A stretch of DNA of 64,000 bases from Dysgonomonas sp. HDW5A (GTDB lineage: Bacteria > Bacteroidota > Bacteroidia > Bacteroidales > Dysgonomonadaceae), in the NCBI RefSeq assembly GCF_011299555.1, contig NZ_CP049857.1, positions 868,001 to 932,000 on the forward strand, in the 5' to 3' direction. Positions 56,801-64,000 of the stretch are shown here, in pieces (position 1 is the stretch's first letter; each line of letters starts with the position of its first letter). The notes under the pieces were generated by a model. That model saw nothing but the letters and a program-made list of their open reading frames with translations. It ran no database searches and was not told where the DNA came from. Both the position numbers and the translations under genes were made by a program.

Positions 56801-57527
56801 GAGTTTGTATCGTGATGCTAAAAAGATGTTGGATCATCTTATTTTTACAAAAGCTGAATATATAAAAGCTGTATATGCGATTCATGAGGCTTATGTAGAT
56901 AACGAATGTATCTATATCAATGATATTTGCTTCCCGATGTTGAGACAACAAAAGAAGAATGATAAAGGGGTATACCTTTCTCTTTGCGATTTTGTCGTTC
57001 CTAAGAATAGCAGTAAAAAAGACTATGTAGCAGGCTTCACTGCTACCGCAGGTGTAGGCTCTAATGAGTTACTCAGCAAATACGAGCACGAAGGAGACGA
57101 GTACAGCGTGTTGCTCCTCAAATCAGTTTTAGACCGCTTGGCTGAGGCTACGACCGAATACCTGCATGCTAAAATAAGGAAAGAATATTGGGGATTTGCT
57201 CCCGATGAAAATATTACTGTGGATGAAATGTTCTCTTTGAAATATCAGGGAATCCGTCCGGCTGTAGGCTATCCTTCGATACCCGATCAGTCTATCAACT
57301 TCCTACTGAACAGCAATCTGTTACAATCAACCGAGATAGGTGTTGAACTTACTGAAAACGGCGTTATGTTACCGAATGCTTCTGTGAGTGGACTTATTTT
57401 TGCCCATCCTCAATCGAGGTATTTTAGTATTGGTCAGATTTCGGAAGAACAGGCTGAAAATTATATAGAACGTAGAGGAGAAAAGGCTGAGCTTACCAGA
57501 AAATTCTTAGCTGCTAATATGATGTAG
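53835..57527 (+). CDS. metH: Cobalamin-dependent methionine synthase
   Basis: 1230 residues, full length. Homocysteine domain with zinc Cys in GLNCSFGA (about 242) and GGCCGTTP (306-307); folate-binding domain from about 350 ([31 protein letters not shown]); cobalamin domain with DVHDIG (Asp 754, His 756 the cobalt ligand); C-terminal AdoMet activation domain with [11 protein letters not shown]. It methylates homocysteine using methyl-folate and B12. No metE and no riboswitch are beside it. A piece of the dispersed repeat overlaps the stop codon. Confidence 0.98.
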   Translation: MPQIKNILKERILILDGAMGTMIQRYKLTEEDFRGDRFKNSTTLLKGNNDLLCLTRPDIIEAIHCEYLAAGADIIETNSFNANSISMDDYNMSDLVKEMNVAAARLARKAADEYTKRTPDKPRFVAGSIGPTNKTASMSPKVENPIYRAVTFDDLHQVYKEQIEGLIDGGVDLLLIETIFDTLNAKAALFAADEVRRERNIEMPIMISVTLSDKGGRTLSGQTTGAFLASVSHIDFLSIGLNCSFGASDMKPFLKELGRLAPTYVSAYPNAGLPNQFGEYDETPEIMAKQIKEYIDEGLVNILGGCCGTTPDHISQYVSLVEGATPHKPADKPKYMWLSGLELLEAKPEINFINVGERCNVAGSRKFLRLIKEEKYEEALTIAHRQVEDGAQILDVNMDEGLLDGVKEMTTFLNLVASDPDVSRIPVMVDSSKWEVLEAGLKCLQGKAVVNSISLKGGEEEFLRQARLVNRYGAAVIIMAFDETGQADRFERRIEICERAYKLLVNDGFDPMNIIFDPNILAIATGIEEHRSYAVDFLKTIEWIKANLPHAKISGGISNLSFSFRGNDYIREAMHSVFLYYAIQKGMDMGIVNPGQSVIYDDIPTDLRNLIEDVIFNRREEATDELIDYAERIKNEKSNQPEQKVEEWRSYELDQRLEYALIKGISDFMEEDLQEALRVYPKAVDIIDKPLMSGMNKVGDLFGSGKMFLPQVVKTARTMKRAVAILEPTLEAQKDSKSVSNSAGKLVIATVKGDVHDIGKNIVAIILACNNYEVIDLGVMVPPEVIIQKVIEEQPDILCLSGLITPSLEEMSIVAHEMEKAGFTIPLMIGGATTSKLHTAIKIDPKYNNGSVVYVKDASQAPSAVAKLINPASKESFIQEIRDEYQDLRDSMESKKVELTPLAEAIKNPFKIDWENYTPSTPNKLGRHVIPHIPIEDILPYIDWKFFFHSWNLSARYHTVQHLDGCPSCDAEWLNTFPEKEKEKAQEGMSLYRDAKKMLDHLIFTKAEYIKAVYAIHEAYVDNECIYINDICFPMLRQQKKNDKGVYLSLCDFVVPKNSSKKDYVAGFTATAGVGSNELLSKYEHEGDEYSVLLLKSVLDRLAEATTEYLHAKIRKEYWGFAPDENITVDEMFSLKYQGIRPAVGYPSIPDQSINFLLNSNLLQSTEIGVELTENGVMLPNASVSGLIFAHPQSRYFSIGQISEEQAENYIERRGEKAELTRKFLAANMM

Positions 57528-57571
57528 GTCTCAGACACCGTTTTTATTGCTTTGCAGATAAAACTATAAAC
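57525..57571 (+). repeat. AAGGTCT repeat, truncated copy J at the metH stop codon
   Basis: TAGGTCTCAGACACCG followed by TTTTTATTGCTTTGCAG; the left half is conserved, the palindrome is broken by a small insertion and the AT-rich arm is missing. Confidence 0.65.
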
Positions 57572-57574
57572 AAG

Positions 57575-57609
57575 AAGAGCCGATGAAATTATATTCATCG
57601 GCTCTTTTA
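57575..57609. terminator. Bidirectional terminator between metH and the yqeY-like gene
   Basis: AAGAGCCGATGAA and TTCATCGGCTCTT pair perfectly around ATTATA, with A-rich and T-rich flanks. Confidence 0.9.
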
Positions 57610-57638
57610 TTCTAGAATAAAAAGATATAAGTATCTCT

Positions 57639-58088
57639 TTAAGATAATAGTTTCTTAACTGTGTCTGAGATTGCTTTTCCGGGAGCTAATCCTGCTAATT
57701 GTTTTGTAGCAGCACCCATTACTTTTCCCATATCGGCAGCACTTGTGGCTCCAACAGAGGCTATAATTTCTTTCAATTTAGCTTCTAATTCTTGCTCTGA
57801 CAGTTGTTTTGGTAAATAGTGTTCCAACACAGCTATTTCTTCCAATTCTTTCTCTGCCAGCTCGGGACGATCTTGTGATTTGTAAATATCGGCACTGTCT
57901 CTTCTTTGCTTTACCATTTTTTGAAGAATTTTCACCGCAACATCATCAGCAAGTTCTCCATTGCTATCTTTTGCAGTCTTTGCTTCAATAAACTCTTTTT
58001 TTGCACCCCGCAATGCTTCTAATTTGATTTTATCTTTAGCACGCATTGCATCCTTAATATCTTCACTTACTCTGTCAAACAAGTCCAT
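57639..58088 (-). CDS. GatB/YqeY domain-containing protein
   Basis: 149 residues. MDLFDRVSEDIKDAMRAKDK, LQKMVKQRRDSADIYKSQDR and the C-terminal GKVMGAATKQLAG match the YqeY family, similar to the tRNA-binding tail of GatB. It may bind tRNA, but no reaction is established. It follows ftsZ by 63 bases on the same strand. Confidence 0.9.
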   Translation of the reverse strand: MDLFDRVSEDIKDAMRAKDKIKLEALRGAKKEFIEAKTAKDSNGELADDVAVKILQKMVKQRRDSADIYKSQDRPELAEKELEEIAVLEHYLPKQLSEQELEAKLKEIIASVGATSAADMGKVMGAATKQLAGLAPGKAISDTVKKLLS

Positions 58089-58135
58089 CTCGTTCTATTT
58101 TTTGTTGTAAATTATTCTGTATATTGTTTTATTCA

Positions 58136-58156
58136 GAAATGAGGCGAGACCTTAAT
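58136..58156 (-). repeat. Core-like fragment of the AAGGTCT repeat at the ftsZ stop codon
   Basis: On the - strand TTAAGGTCTCGCCTCATTTC starts inside the ftsZ stop; left half conserved, right half decayed. Confidence 0.35.
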
Positions 58157-59444
58157 TAAATAAATCTGTCGATTTTTTTGATTCGGGTCTATAATCATTC
58201 GGATTAAAATCTTCTCCTCTTTTAAAAACAGGAGTATTTTCTAATGCTTCAACTATTTTATCATCATCCAGTTCTTCTGTCGATAAGATAATCGGGCGAG
58301 GAGTAAAGAATGATCTCACATCCATTGTCTTAACTCCGTCTTTGCCATAATGCTGCTCGATCATAGTATTGATACGGCGTTTTTCTTCCTCCTCTTTGAT
58401 GAAACGTTCTTCTTCTAAGCGTTGCTCTTCTTCGGTCATTTCCCTCAGATGATCTCCGATACCCGGTATGCTTGACATTCCAAAACCTGTAGCCAATAAA
58501 GTAATCTTAACTTTACCTCCCAGACTTTCTTCTGTAGCAGTACCCCAGATAACCTCAATCTCAGGCCCAAAGCGTTTCATAAATTCAGATACTGATTCCA
58601 TTTCTTCAACAATAAGTGGAGTATCTTCACCTGCATAAATATTGAAAAGTATCTTTTTCGCTTTAAATACATCATTGTTGTTCAACAACGGCGAATGTAA
58701 TGCGTTTCTGATAGCTTCTTCTACCCTATTCTCTCCTTCTCCGATTCCGCTACTCATAATTGCAACACCTCCATCTTTAAGGATGGTTTTAACATCGGCA
58801 AAGTCGAGATTGATATGACCATGTACAGTTATAATCTCAGCTATACCTTTCGCTGCTATTGCCAACGTATCATCGGCTTTGGCAAAGGCATTCGGAATAG
58901 TTAGATCCGAATATATATCAATCAGACGCTCATTATTTATTACCAGTAGGGCATCTACATTTTGAGCAATATCTTCGACACCTCTAAGAGCTTGAATTAT
59001 TTTTTTACGACCTTCGAATACAAATGGGATGGTAACAATACCAACAGTCAGAATATTCATATCCTTTGCAATACGGGCTACAACAGGGGCTGCACCCGTT
59101 CCGGTTCCCCCTCCCATACCTGCGGTGATAAATACCATCTTGGTACCATCTCCCAAAAGCTCCTGAATGTCCTGACGGCTTTCTTCAGCGGCAGCCTTAG
59201 CTACTTCGGGACGGTTACCTGCTCCAAGACCTTCGGTTGTACGTCGTCCGAGTTGAACACGGGTTTCGACCGGAGATTCGTGTAATGCCTGGTTATCTGT
59301 ATTACAGAGAGCAAATGAGACGTCATGTATTCCCTCATTATACATATGATTCACGGCATTTCCTCCACCACCACCTACTCCTATCACTTTGATAATAGTT
59401 TGTGTTTTGCGCGGAAATTGAAATTCTAATATCTCGTCATTCAT
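58152..59444 (-). CDS. ftsZ: Cell division protein FtsZ
   Basis: 430 residues. GTP-binding loops [12 protein letters not shown] (about 23-34) and the tubulin signature [13 protein letters not shown] (108-120); T7-type loop [11 protein letters not shown] is intact. The C-terminal 110 residues form a charged linker ([20 protein letters not shown]) and end in [14 protein letters not shown], the likely FtsA-binding tail. It forms the division ring. Preceded by ftsA with a 160-base gap holding two tandem repeats. Confidence 0.98.
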   Translation of the reverse strand: MNDEILEFQFPRKTQTIIKVIGVGGGGGNAVNHMYNEGIHDVSFALCNTDNQALHESPVETRVQLGRRTTEGLGAGNRPEVAKAAAEESRQDIQELLGDGTKMVFITAGMGGGTGTGAAPVVARIAKDMNILTVGIVTIPFVFEGRKKIIQALRGVEDIAQNVDALLVINNERLIDIYSDLTIPNAFAKADDTLAIAAKGIAEIITVHGHINLDFADVKTILKDGGVAIMSSGIGEGENRVEEAIRNALHSPLLNNNDVFKAKKILFNIYAGEDTPLIVEEMESVSEFMKRFGPEIEVIWGTATEESLGGKVKITLLATGFGMSSIPGIGDHLREMTEEEQRLEEERFIKEEEEKRRINTMIEQHYGKDGVKTMDVRSFFTPRPIILSTEELDDDKIVEALENTPVFKRGEDFNPNDYRPESKKSTDLFN

Positions 59445-59473
59445 ATAGCGTATCTTCTTTATTTTTCATGTTT

Positions 59474-59514
59474 GAGGTCACAGACCTTCTTATTGCTTTG
59501 GTAGATAAATAACT
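59474..59514 (+). repeat. AAGGTCT repeat, truncated copy D (ftsA-ftsZ gap)
   Basis: GAGGTCACAGACCTTCTTAT then TGCTTTGGTAGATAAATAAC; the long arm is missing. Tandem with copy E in the same orientation. Confidence 0.7.
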
Positions 59515-59592
59515 AAGGTCTCAGACCTTTTTATTGCTTTGGCTGGGCATCACAACTAGAGACCGTTATATTGATAAAATATCGCATTAAAT
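59515..59592 (+). repeat. Dispersed AAGGTCT repeat, copy E (ftsA-ftsZ gap)
   Basis: AAGGTCTCAGACCTTTTTAT, TGCTTTGGCTGGGCATCACA, ACTAGAGACCGTTATATTG and ATCGCATTAAATA; the best preserved palindrome together with copy A. Confidence 0.78.
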
Positions 59593-59604
59593 AGTTAACG
59601 CTAC

Positions 59605-61008
59605 TTAATCTTCATCTTTAAACATAGTTCCTCCCAAGTTCTGAATTTTCCCGAAGAAATCAAAAAGCCCCGGAGATTTTTTATCCTTCACCTTTTTTGT
59701 TTTTTTAGGTCTTTCTTCGTATTCAGGTTCCTCTTCTTCGTATTCGTCTTCATCATTGTCAACAACAGGTTGTTCATGATGTGCTGAAGCATTTTGGTTT
59801 CTTTCTGCAGACTCCGAATAAGTTCCACTTTGTGCATCTAGGGGACGAGGACGATTGATATAGTCAACTTTAGGAGCCTCTACTTTCTCGCAATTTTCAT
59901 TTGCAAAAAGCAATAGTCCCAAGCACTGTGCATAAGCCGGATTCTGTAATAAATCGGCTGCATTATTTATATATAAACGTTTGGCTGCTCCTTTTTTTAC
60001 TGGCATCTGTACTTTTTCTTCCAGAAACTCCGGCAAACCGGTCAATTGAGAAGCACCACCTATTATTATTATTCCCGCATCTAGTTTACCTGCATAACCC
60101 GATTCTTTAATCTGATTAAGAATGTTTAAAATAATCTCTTCCTGACGAAGTTGAATTACTTTATTCAATTCCTTCACATCAACCTCAGAGTTAGAAGAAG
60201 TATTTTGTTTATTTTTATCCTTACCGACTCTACCATATTTTATTTTATATGCTTCGGCTGCTGTATCTATAAATCCAAGTTCTTTTACATCTTTTGATAC
60301 AGTACGTCCTCCAAATGGAATAACTGCCATATATCGCAGAAGTCCTTCCTTGTATATAGACAGTGTAGTTGTGCCTGCTCCAAAATCAATAAGGGCACAA
60401 CCTGCCTGCTTATCGGTTTCATCAAGAACAATTGCTCCTGCAGCAACCGGTCCGACAATAAAGCCTGCAATATCTAACTGATTTTTATCGGTTATACATT
60501 TTATCAGGTTACTCTTAATATTGGGACGACCGACTATAAGACGGTAACGACCTTCTACCAAAGTAGCATTTTTCCCTATAGGGTCTTCTTCGGGATGCCC
60601 GTCCAGAAATATTTCGGGTGCAACAACACTATAATTTGTCAAAAAATCAGGTTTATTCTGGCGAGCTTGTTGTTCCATCTGGTCTATTACCGCAAACGAA
60701 ACCTCCGACTCATCAATCAGATCCTTTGTTAAAGTATATTCTATTGCCCGCAGAGATTTCCCGGCAACCGACACGTATATTTTTCCTATTTTACGACCCG
60801 ACTTGTTTTCCAACAAGTTTACTAACTTCTTTATTTTTCCTGCCGCTTCATCTATATTGTAAACCACTCCATGCTTTACACAATTATCAGATGGGATAGA
60901 TTCTGATGCGAGAATAGATATTACTCCCTGCTCATTTTTCCGTCCTAACAATCCTACAATTTTCGAAGTCCCTAAGTCGATACCGACAATAAAACCTGAT
61001 TGTTCCAT
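59605..61008 (-). CDS. ftsA: Cell division protein FtsA
   Basis: 467 residues, an actin-fold ATPase that ties FtsZ to the membrane. Phosphate-1 GIDLGTSKIVGLLG, the SHS2-like 1C domain, ALIDFGAGTTTLSIYKEGLL, IIIIGGASQLTGLPEFLEEK and the C-terminal amphipathic helix (SPGLFDFFGKIQNLGGTMFK) after an acidic linker of about 60 residues. Division operon member; ftsQ lies 162 bases upstream, with a dispersed repeat in between. Confidence 0.97.
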   Translation of the reverse strand: MEQSGFIVGIDLGTSKIVGLLGRKNEQGVISILASESIPSDNCVKHGVVYNIDEAAGKIKKLVNLLENKSGRKIGKIYVSVAGKSLRAIEYTLTKDLIDESEVSFAVIDQMEQQARQNKPDFLTNYSVVAPEIFLDGHPEEDPIGKNATLVEGRYRLIVGRPNIKSNLIKCITDKNQLDIAGFIVGPVAAGAIVLDETDKQAGCALIDFGAGTTTLSIYKEGLLRYMAVIPFGGRTVSKDVKELGFIDTAAEAYKIKYGRVGKDKNKQNTSSNSEVDVKELNKVIQLRQEEIILNILNQIKESGYAGKLDAGIIIIGGASQLTGLPEFLEEKVQMPVKKGAAKRLYINNAADLLQNPAYAQCLGLLLFANENCEKVEAPKVDYINRPRPLDAQSGTYSESAERNQNASAHHEQPVVDNDEDEYEEEEPEYEERPKKTKKVKDKKSPGLFDFFGKIQNLGGTMFKDED

Positions 61009-61025
61009 ATCTTCTTTCCTATATT

Positions 61026-61106
61026 AAGGTCTTAGACCTATTATAATGTTCTGGCAAGTATAACACTCCTAGTCTATTATGACTTTAAACAGATCATTAA
61101 ATACTT
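61026..61106 (+). repeat. Dispersed AAGGTCT repeat, copy F (ftsQ-ftsA gap)
   Basis: AAGGTCTTAGACCTATTATA, TTCTGGCAAGTATAACACTC, CTAGTCTATTATGACTTT and CATTAAATACTT; complete copy in the same orientation as B and E. Confidence 0.78.
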
Positions 61107-61170
61107 TTATTTACCTATATAAATACTAAACGCTCTTTTCTAAGATTTATTTAATATTAAACTTTTATAT

Positions 61171-61905
61171 TCAACGCTTTGTACCTACGACTTGTTTGTC
61201 GTATTTCAAATTTATTTTTGTATATCTATTCCATCCTGTAGCAGGCAAGGCCTGAGTATAGAATTTTTTGAGACGATCAAGCTTTGACTCAACGTTGTCT
61301 AACTTTCCCATAAGTACCTCCTGATTACCAATACGGGTTATTAAAGTTACTTCATCTTTGGGCTGAACAACAATCTGTTCGATCTGAGCATTCCAAAATT
61401 CATCTTTACACAAAAATAGTGCAAATTTATATAAATCAGTCTTTGCAAGCTCATCTTTTATTTCACCCGTAGCAATTGGCAGGTATGCTGTATTATGGCT
61501 CGAGAGTGGCATCTTCTCACCATCTTTATCAATATAGTAACTTTCGCCTGCTGAAGGAATTACCCTAAGAATGGGGATTCGCTCGATAATTACAGCTCTT
61601 ATTCCTCCTCCACTGGTAATAAAAACCTCTGCCGATTTAATCAGTTTATTGGCCAATAAGGCCTCTTGTATAGCTAGAGTGTTAACTTCTTTTAGTTGTT
61701 TTCCATAAGGATTTAAGCCTTTCGCATCTATATCTTTTTCCAGATCAGCTATTTCTATAAATCGATCCGTATCTTCATTGTTTACTACAATCTCAAATTG
61801 ATTACATATCTTATCCTGTGGCTTTCTCTCAAAAAAGAAAGCCGCAAAAATCAGGTATCCACCTAATAAACATAATCCGATAATAACTAATATTTTCTTT
61901 ACCAT
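61171..61905 (-). CDS. ftsQ: Cell division protein FtsQ/DivIB-like
   Basis: 244 residues. One N-terminal membrane helix (about 5-25), then a POTRA-like region (VNNEDTDRFIEIADLEKDID) and beta domain (IIERIPILRVIPSAGESYYI, DKDGEKMPLSS), the FtsQ layout. It links cytosolic and periplasmic divisome parts, with the DivIC-like protein at 33.4 kb a plausible partner. murC ends 17 bases upstream on the same strand. Confidence 0.92.
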   Translation of the reverse strand: MVKKILVIIGLCLLGGYLIFAAFFFERKPQDKICNQFEIVVNNEDTDRFIEIADLEKDIDAKGLNPYGKQLKEVNTLAIQEALLANKLIKSAEVFITSGGGIRAVIIERIPILRVIPSAGESYYIDKDGEKMPLSSHNTAYLPIATGEIKDELAKTDLYKFALFLCKDEFWNAQIEQIVVQPKDEVTLITRIGNQEVLMGKLDNVESKLDRLKKFYTQALPATGWNRYTKINLKYDKQVVGTKR

Positions 61906-61922
61906 TCAGTATCTTAAATCTT

Positions 61923-63296
61923 CTAGTATAAGCGAGCTTCTAAAATATCTTTTATAGCCGGCAACAATCTGTCAATATCTCCGGCTCCTATTGTTAATAG
62001 CACCTCAATATCTTCTTTTTGCTGTAGCAAATCTAATAATTCTTCTTTCTTACAAAGAGTTTTTTTACAAGTAACTTTCTCGAAAATTATTTCGGAGGTT
62101 ACTCCTTCAATCGGTTTTTCGCGAGCCGGATAAATATCCAACAAAATTAATTCATCTAATAAGGATAAACTTCTAGCAAACTGATCTACAAAATCTCTGG
62201 TTCTTGAGTATAAATGAGGTTGAAAAATCCCCAATACTTTTTTGTCTGGATATAATTCTTTTACAGAAGATATGCTTGCCGACAGCTCATCGGGATGATG
62301 TGCATAATCATCAATCATCACCAGATTTTCGGTTTTCAAAAGAAAATCGAAACGGCGTTTTGCCCCTTGAAAGGTAGCCATTGCACGGCGTAACTCTTCA
62401 TCTGTAGCTCCATTTAACCAGGCTAGAGCCATAGAGCCTATACCATTTTCGACATTAATACGAACCGGAACTCCTAATTCGATATTTCGAATTGTCGTTT
62501 TAGGTGTCACAAAATCAAAGCGAATGGTACCATCTCCTACTTTGACATTTTCGGCATGAAAGTCTCCTCTATCAATAGAGTAAGTGTATAGCCTAACACC
62601 TTCAGCTAATTGAGGTGAAAGGTTTATATTGTGCTTCATTACCAAAGCTCCTCCGGGTTGGATTAAGCTGGTAAATTTTTCGAAACTTTTCAAATATTCG
62701 GCTTCCGTTCCATATATATCCAAATGATCTGGATCTACAGAAGTTATCAGAGCCATATAGGGATGCAACCAATGGAAAGATCGGTCATATTCATCGGCTT
62801 CTACTACTGTTAACTCACTTGTATCGGACAGCATCAAATTACTGCTGTAATTCTTTAGAATTCCTCCTAAAAAAGCATTGCAATCGAGATGAGAACCTTT
62901 CAGAATATGAGCAAGCATACTCGATGTAGTCGTTTTACCATGAGTACCTGCACAACACAAGGCTTTACTGCTTTTAGTTATCAGCCCCAGTACCTCTGCC
63001 CGTTTTTTAAGATCGAAATTATTCTTTTGAAAATATTGTAGTTCATCACTTTCGGCAGGTAAAGCAGGAGTATATACAACTAACGTTGAGTCTTTAGCTG
63101 TAAAATCAGCAGGAATATTATTTACATTATCATCATAATGGATACTTGCTCCTTCTTCGACTAAAGTCTGTGTCAGCAAAGTTTCCGTTCTATCGTATCC
63201 GGCAACCTTTTTTCCTTTAGAAAGAAAGTAACGAGCGAGATTACTCATACCGATACCACCTATGCCTAAAAAGTATACTGACTTTATATTTTCCAT
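61923..63296 (-). CDS. murC: UDP-N-acetylmuramate--L-alanine ligase
   Basis: 457 residues. VYFLGIGGIGMSNLARYFLS binds UDP-MurNAc, GTHGKTTT (117-124) binds ATP, DEYDRSFHWLHP and DDYAHHPDELSASI follow in the ligase and C-terminal domains. It adds L-Ala, the first residue of the peptidoglycan stem. 7 bases after murG, 17 before ftsQ; no ddl between, as usual in this phylum. Confidence 0.98.
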   Translation of the reverse strand: MENIKSVYFLGIGGIGMSNLARYFLSKGKKVAGYDRTETLLTQTLVEEGASIHYDDNVNNIPADFTAKDSTLVVYTPALPAESDELQYFQKNNFDLKKRAEVLGLITKSSKALCCAGTHGKTTTSSMLAHILKGSHLDCNAFLGGILKNYSSNLMLSDTSELTVVEADEYDRSFHWLHPYMALITSVDPDHLDIYGTEAEYLKSFEKFTSLIQPGGALVMKHNINLSPQLAEGVRLYTYSIDRGDFHAENVKVGDGTIRFDFVTPKTTIRNIELGVPVRINVENGIGSMALAWLNGATDEELRRAMATFQGAKRRFDFLLKTENLVMIDDYAHHPDELSASISSVKELYPDKKVLGIFQPHLYSRTRDFVDQFARSLSLLDELILLDIYPAREKPIEGVTSEIIFEKVTCKKTLCKKEELLDLLQQKEDIEVLLTIGAGDIDRLLPAIKDILEARLY

Positions 63297-63303
63297 AATT
63301 TTC

Positions 63304-64000
63304 CTATTGTTTGCCTTTGTTTACCAGTTTTTCTATCTCATCTACAATGTGCTCCGAAGCATTGGGGCGTGCCATTGTTTTTATATTCTTTGCCAACATG
63401 GCAAGGATATTATCATCTTTAACAATTTGCAATGCAGTTTTCAAAAGTTCATTTGGAGCATCTGCATCTTTTACCATTATTGCTGCATTCTTCTCTACAA
63501 GAGCCATCGCATTTTTAGTCTGATGATCTTCTGCAACATTAGGCGAAGGTATCAAGACTGTTGGTTTTCCTAATATGCTGAGTTCAGAAATAGAACTGGC
63601 ACCCGCTCTCGAGACAACCATATCGGCAGCTCGATACGCAAGATCCATCCTATTAATAAAATCATGCAAATAAATATCTTTAGCCTGAGGTTTATTTGAC
63701 AATTCGATAGTTAGATCGTATTGATAACGCTCGCCACACTGCCAAAGAATCTGTACTGCTGAGTCATCTAAAAGAGACAGATTCCTCATTATACTCTGAT
63801 TCAAAGTACGTGCACCTAAACTACCTCCAAGAACAAGAATCGTTCTTTTCATAGGATCAAGCTTGAAGTAACGATACGCTTCTTCTTTTGATACCTCAGA
63901 AAGTAGATCCTGACGACAAGGGTTACCTGTTAACACAATCTTCTCCTTAGGGAAGAATGCTTCCATTCCTTCGTATGCGACACAAATTTTAGATGCTTTT
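63304..64000 (-). CDS. murG: UDP-GlcNAc:lipid I GlcNAc transferase MurG, cut by window edge
   Basis: The frame stays open to base 64000, so only the C-terminal 231 or so codons are in view. ILVLGGSLGARTLNQSI and AADMVVSRAGASSISELSIL, plus LIPSPNVAEDHQTKNAMALV, are the donor-binding motifs of MurG, a GT-B enzyme that turns lipid I into lipid II. The apparent ATG at 63966 is internal. Confidence 0.96.
   Translation of the reverse strand, partial: KASKICVAYEGMEAFFPKEKIVLTGNPCRQDLLSEVSKEEAYRYFKLDPMKRTILVLGGSLGARTLNQSIMRNLSLLDDSAVQILWQCGERYQYDLTIELSNKPQAKDIYLHDFINRMDLAYRAADMVVSRAGASSISELSILGKPTVLIPSPNVAEDHQTKNAMALVEKNAAIMVKDADAPNELLKTALQIVKDDNILAMLAKNIKTMARPNASEHIVDEIEKLVNKGKQ

Overview
The window is AT-rich chromosomal DNA from a member of the Bacteroidota, most likely order Bacteroidales; the gene content and base composition would fit a Dysgonomonas-like genus, but that rank is a guess. 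Evidence: several genes start without a purine-rich ribosome binding site behind TAnnTTTG promoter boxes (TTTG about 19-21 bases further up), Bacteroidota-type families are frequent (DUF4924, DUF3822, DUF4293, DUF6056, the divergent RNA polymerase omega, ECF sigma factor with a barrel-fused anti-sigma-like protein, SPII lipoproteins), and the dcw cluster runs murG-murC-ftsQ-ftsA-ftsZ with no ddl. No tRNA, rRNA, CRISPR array, prophage or insertion sequence was seen.

Layout. 1-5.0 kb: end of a surface-glycan locus (aldolase-like enzyme, CMP-sugar synthetase, two family-2 glycosyltransferases, a DUF6056 multi-pass protein), closed by a terminator. 5.1-11.4 kb: valS, TM2 and DUF2752 membrane proteins, dinB, an ECF sigma factor, pdxH and a possible 56-codon ORF coupled to it. 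11.6-14.5 kb: rplM-rpsI-rpsB-tsf operon. 14.7-18.4 kb: a crystallin-like lipoprotein, then a sigma/anti-sigma-barrel/lipoprotein operon. 18.6-24.7 kb: RecD-like helicase, DUF3822, rsmD, glycosyltransferase, DUF4924, rfbD, marC. 24.8-28.9 kb: three-gene biotin-dependent acyl-CoA carboxylase preceded by a cobalamin riboswitch. 28.9-37.1 kb: lipoproteins, eno, ppa, xerD, a divIC-like gene, rsmG, a metallo-hydrolase. 37.2-41.2 kb: bamD-rpoZ-DUF4293, then a Crp/Fnr-GH3 pair. 41.6-50.9 kb: tig, clpP, clpX, recQ, coaD, a C-terminal processing protease, an acidic unknown protein, smpB. 51.0-57.5 kb: two more DUF6056 proteins, then B12-dependent metH. 57.6-64 kb: yqeY-like gene and the ftsZ-ftsA-ftsQ-murC-murG division/peptidoglycan cluster (murG cut by the window edge).

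Two non-coding signals stand out. First, a dispersed repeat of about 80 bp, with an AAGGTCTNAGACCTT palindrome at one end, occurs in both orientations in intergenic gaps next to housekeeping genes (valS, tsf, DUF4924, eno, clpP, ctp, ftsZ twice, ftsA), and palindrome-only pieces sit right after the stop codons of recQ, metH, smpB and ftsZ. Second, a well-formed cobalamin riboswitch has its own promoter box but no full-length gene directly below it: a 13-codon ORF follows, and the carboxylase operon starts about 260 bases away. With metH, this points to a B12-responsive physiology. Three DUF6056 paralogues, one beside a polyprenyl-phosphate sugar transferase, are candidate GT-C-like glycosyltransferases.
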